From positions 1 through 64,000 of the forward strand of contig JAJECH010000059.1 in the NCBI GenBank assembly GCA_022822135.1: 64,000 nt of DNA. Reading direction: 5' to 3'. Each line of letters starts with the position of its first letter. The first letter of the stretch is position 1. Positions 61,447 through 64,000 of the stretch are shown piece after piece. This DNA is from Pseudomonadales bacterium. Lineage in GTDB: Bacteria > Pseudomonadota > Gammaproteobacteria > Pseudomonadales > Azotimanducaceae. The notes below the pieces were generated by a model. It had not been told where the DNA came from. It was given only the letters and a program-made list of their open reading frames with translations, and searched no databases. Position numbers and translations under genes: made by a program.

Positions 61447-63627
61447 ATGAGTGAGGCGGAATGCCCATTCGGCGGTCAATCCACAGGCCGTCAGCATGTT
61501 TCAAATCGCGATTGGTGGCCTAATCAGCTCCGGCTAGATTTACTACACCAACACTCGTCGGCATCTGACCCGATGGACGATTCCTTTGATTACGCGAAGG
61601 AATTCGCCACACTGGATCTGCCAACAGTGAAGCAGGATGTCATTGATGCAATGACCACATCACAACCGTGGTGGCCGGCAGACTATGGTCACTACGGACC
61701 ATTGTTCATTCGCATGGCGTGGCATGGTGCCGGTACGTATCGCATCGGCGACGGACGCGGCGGCGCGCGAACTGGAACACTTCGGTTTGCACCACTGAAT
61801 AGCTGGCCGGACAACGCCAATATCGACAAAGCGCGCAGAGTTCTATGGCCAGTCAAGCAGAAGTACGGTCGAAAGCTCTCATGGTCCGATCTAATGATCC
61901 TTGCAGGTAATTGCGCCATCGAGTCGATGGGTGGTACAACGTTTGGCTTCAGCGGTGGTCGCGAAGACATTTACGAAGCAGAAGCGGACATCTACTGGGG
62001 ATCCGAGAACGAATGGCTAGGCGACGAGCGTTATAGCGGCGATCGCGACCTTGAAGTTCCACTCGGTGCGGTTCAGATGGGTCTGATTTATGTCAACCCG
62101 CAAGGTCCGAACGGAACGCCTGATCCTGTCGCTTCCGGACGTGACATACGAGAAACGTTCCGACGTATGGCGATGAACGATGAAGAAACTGTCGCGCTCG
62201 TCGCAGGTGGACACACGTTCGGAAAGTGCCACGGCGCCGGTGATGAAGGTCTGGTTGGTAGAGAACCCGAAGGAGCCGACATCGCAGAGCAAGGCTTGGG
62301 ATGGAAGAGCGCACACGGAAATGGCAACGGAAGTGATTCCATCACCAGTGGTATCGAAGGCGCATGGACACCGAATCCCGTGCAATGGGACACCGGTTAT
62401 TTCGATACGTTGTTCGGGTACGAGTGGGAGTTATCGAAGAGTCCAGCTGGTGCGCACCAATGGATTCCCAAGGACGGTGCTGGTGCTGATACGGTACCAG
62501 ATGCGCACGATCCCGACAAACGCCATGCCCCCATCATGACCACGGCCGATATGGCGATGCGAATGGATCCGATCTATGAGCCCATTTCGCGACGATTCCA
62601 CGAAAATCCTGATCAATTGCAGGATGCTTTTGCACGCGCTTGGTTCAAACTCACACACCGTGATATGGGACCTCGATCGCGCTACGTAGGCTCTGAAGTA
62701 CCTGATGAGCAGATGATTTGGCAGGATCCAATTCCAGACGTCGACCATGAGCTCGTTGATCAACAGGACATTGATTCGTTAAAGAGCAAGCTCCTCGAAT
62801 CCGGCTTGTCGATTTCCGATCTCGTCACGACCGCGTGGGCTTCTGCATGTACGTTCCGCAGTACGGACTTACGTGGCGGAGCAAACGGCGCACGGATTCG
62901 ATTAGCACCACAAAACGATTGGGAAGTTAACGAACCTGATCGTCTCGCTCGGACGTTAGACGTCATTGAAGGGATTCAAACATCATTCAATGAGTCATCC
63001 GGTGGCAACAAACGCGTATCGATAGCTGACCTGATCGTCTTAGGCGGTTGCGCGGCGATTGAAAAGGCCGCAAACAATGGTGGTCACAACGTTGTCGTAC
63101 CCTTCACGCCGGGTCGCAACGACGCATCGGCGGATCAGACGGACGAAGAATCCTTCGCGGTCCTCGAACCAATGACCGATGGATTTCGAAATTACGCTGG
63201 CCAAGCGAACGGCGCATCACCTGAGCATAGGCTGATTGGCCAGTCGCAGATCCTCGGTCTGACGGCGCCGGAAATGACGGTGCTCGTGGGTGGAATGCGT
63301 GTACTAAACGCGAATCACAAAGGTTCTGCGCAAGGGGTACTTACGAGTCGTACGGACACGCTTTCGAACGATTTCTTCACCAATCTTCTGGATATGGGGA
63401 CCCAATGGGACGCTTCTGAAGACGAAATGTCCTTCGAAGGTCGTGATCGTTCTTCGGGCGAACTCAAGTGGACCGCATCTCGTGTCGACCTGATCTTCGG
63501 TTCGAACTCGCAACTGCGAGCGCTCGCGGAGGTTTACGGCAGTGATGATGCTGGCGAACACTTTGTAAGTGACTTCGCCACTGCTTGGGCGAAGGTCATG
63601 GATCTTGACCGATTTGACGTAGCGTAA
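61447..63627 (+). CDS. katG: catalase-peroxidase
   Basis: 726 residues with a duplicated peroxidase fold. The distal site is [13 protein letters not shown] (Arg, Trp, His). The Tyr of the Met-Tyr-Trp adduct is in [13 protein letters not shown], and the proximal His is in [14 protein letters not shown]. The Ser of SDSITSG corresponds to the isoniazid-resistance position of mycobacterial KatG. The enzyme removes hydrogen peroxide and oxidises small donors. It is preceded by oxyR and followed by a strong terminator. Confidence 0.97.
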   Translation: MSEAECPFGGQSTGRQHVSNRDWWPNQLRLDLLHQHSSASDPMDDSFDYAKEFATLDLPTVKQDVIDAMTTSQPWWPADYGHYGPLFIRMAWHGAGTYRIGDGRGGARTGTLRFAPLNSWPDNANIDKARRVLWPVKQKYGRKLSWSDLMILAGNCAIESMGGTTFGFSGGREDIYEAEADIYWGSENEWLGDERYSGDRDLEVPLGAVQMGLIYVNPQGPNGTPDPVASGRDIRETFRRMAMNDEETVALVAGGHTFGKCHGAGDEGLVGREPEGADIAEQGLGWKSAHGNGNGSDSITSGIEGAWTPNPVQWDTGYFDTLFGYEWELSKSPAGAHQWIPKDGAGADTVPDAHDPDKRHAPIMTTADMAMRMDPIYEPISRRFHENPDQLQDAFARAWFKLTHRDMGPRSRYVGSEVPDEQMIWQDPIPDVDHELVDQQDIDSLKSKLLESGLSISDLVTTAWASACTFRSTDLRGGANGARIRLAPQNDWEVNEPDRLARTLDVIEGIQTSFNESSGGNKRVSIADLIVLGGCAAIEKAANNGGHNVVVPFTPGRNDASADQTDEESFAVLEPMTDGFRNYAGQANGASPEHRLIGQSQILGLTAPEMTVLVGGMRVLNANHKGSAQGVLTSRTDTLSNDFFTNLLDMGTQWDASEDEMSFEGRDRSSGELKWTASRVDLIFGSNSQLRALAEVYGSDDAGEHFVSDFATAWAKVMDLDRFDVA

Positions 63628-63639
63628 CGTCTTAAGAAA

Positions 63640-63674
63640 ACGGTTCGCGAGCGAACGCTCGCGGACCGTTTTTG
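63640..63674 (+). terminator. Rho-independent terminator of katG
   Basis: ACGGTTCGCGAGC (63640-63652) pairs with GCTCGCGGACCGT (63657-63669) around GAAC, 13 bp with one G-T pair, and is followed by a T-run. Confidence 0.9.
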
Positions 63675-63743
63675 TTTCGACAAACTCCCGAGATAAATTC
63701 ACGCGTAAGCGTTTCTCATTCGACTAGATAGAATAGAAACGCT

Positions 63744-63766
63744 TTGTTGACTTTCTGCGTCAACAA
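63744..63766 (+). other. hairpin in the valS leader
   Basis: TTGTTGAC (63744-63751) pairs exactly with GTCAACAA (63759-63766) around a 7-base loop, about 70 bp before valS. A smaller hairpin AGCTC...GAGCT followed by TTTCTT lies near 63791-63812. Together they could act as a leader control or as the end of an upstream transcript. Confidence 0.4.
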
Positions 63767-63838
63767 CCTTACTTAAAACGCCTCACGACCAGCTCTCAAA
63801 AGGAGCTTTCTTGTAGGCTACGACTGGTTGCACGAAAC

Positions 63839-64000
63839 ATGAGCAAACAGCCGCAGCTGGATCCTAAATACGATCCACGGCGCATCGAACAAGACATCTA
63901 CCAGAAATGGGAAGGGAACGGTTACTTCGCACCACGTGGTAACGGTAAACCGTACTCCATCGTCATCCCGCCACCAAACGTCACCGGCACGTTACATCTT
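63839..64000 (+). CDS. valS: valyl-tRNA synthetase, N-terminal part, cut by the window edge
   Basis: 54 codons from the ATG at 63839. The peptide begins [20 protein letters not shown] and reaches [15 protein letters not shown], the start of the class I HIGH region as found in ValS (the PPPNVTG motif). The remaining 900 or so codons lie beyond the window. A usual neighbour, holC, is 5.7 kb upstream, with katG, oxyR, a nucleotidyltransferase and an ankyrin gene between them. Confidence 0.93.
   Translation, partial: MSKQPQLDPKYDPRRIEQDIYQKWEGNGYFAPRGNGKPYSIVIPPPNVTGTLHL

Noticed and set aside
63770-63838. T-box riboswitch before valS
   Set aside because: The region is too short and lacks the T-box core; only simple hairpins are present.
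1-64000. CRISPR array or rRNA operon
   Set aside because: No regularly spaced repeats of 24-40 bp and no rRNA-like sequence were seen anywhere; only one tRNA gene was found.

Overview
The window reads as chromosomal DNA of a Gram-negative bacterium, most likely a marine-type gammaproteobacterium. Supporting evidence is the lptF-lptG pair next to holC, gltX of the PHLGTAY type, oxyR divergent from katG, SohB, a DUF934 gene joined to a sulfite-reductase-like hemoprotein, two TonB-dependent receptors, and a tRNA-Ala with an encoded CCA end. Base composition is close to even through most of the window and clearly GC-richer in the gene at 16.2-18.0 kb. No genus is claimed.

Layout. 0-0.65 kb: the cut end of a tyrosine recombinase and a small unknown gene. 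0.75-10.3 kb: a long leftward block with an Oar-like TonB receptor, a pterin dehydratase, a two-subunit solute symporter with an MsrQ-like heme membrane protein, an NAD-dependent epimerase and two PhyH dioxygenases. 10.6-14 kb: rightward sulfite/nitrite reductase, DUF934 and a Kef-type antiporter. 14-21 kb: an accessory island with two broken transposases, an orphan nucleotidyltransferase, a decayed piece of acuI, a GC-rich secreted protein and an M9-like metalloprotease. 21-30 kb: housekeeping and metabolic genes (acuI, sohB, SDR plus ferredoxin, coaE, PHP) and a copper cluster (subunit III-like protein, CopA, CopZ).

30-36 kb: an ankyrin protein, a DUF2807 protein, a tnpB-carrying mobile element, a PhyH enzyme, a Sel1-like protein, and two tandem PspB-like genes, each with its own sigma-54 promoter and IHF-like site. 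36-42 kb: a TauD-type dioxygenase, an operon of GH32, a Baeyer-Villiger-type monooxygenase and an enoyl-CoA hydratase, and a DUF4143 ATPase. 42-51 kb: a TonB receptor followed by two TlpA-type lipoproteins and, convergent with them, a DsbD/ScsB-like reductase. 51-64 kb: a sterol-reductase-like protein, a VOC protein, tRNA-Ala, a C39-like protein, gltX, lptGF, holC, an ankyrin protein, a second orphan nucleotidyltransferase, oxyR/katG and the start of valS.

The strongest unusual signal is at 32.06-33.46 kb. A TnpB (RNA-guided nuclease family) gene sits in an element with 15-bp terminal inverted repeats (14/15 matched) and a perfect 8-bp target-site duplication, with no DDE or HUH transposase inside. 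This is not the architecture of the IS200/IS605 elements that normally carry tnpB. Three consecutive hairpins overlap the 3' end of the gene, as expected for an omegaRNA. The second strong signal is the duplicated IHF/sigma-54 promoter and PspB-like gene unit at 35.2-35.9 kb.
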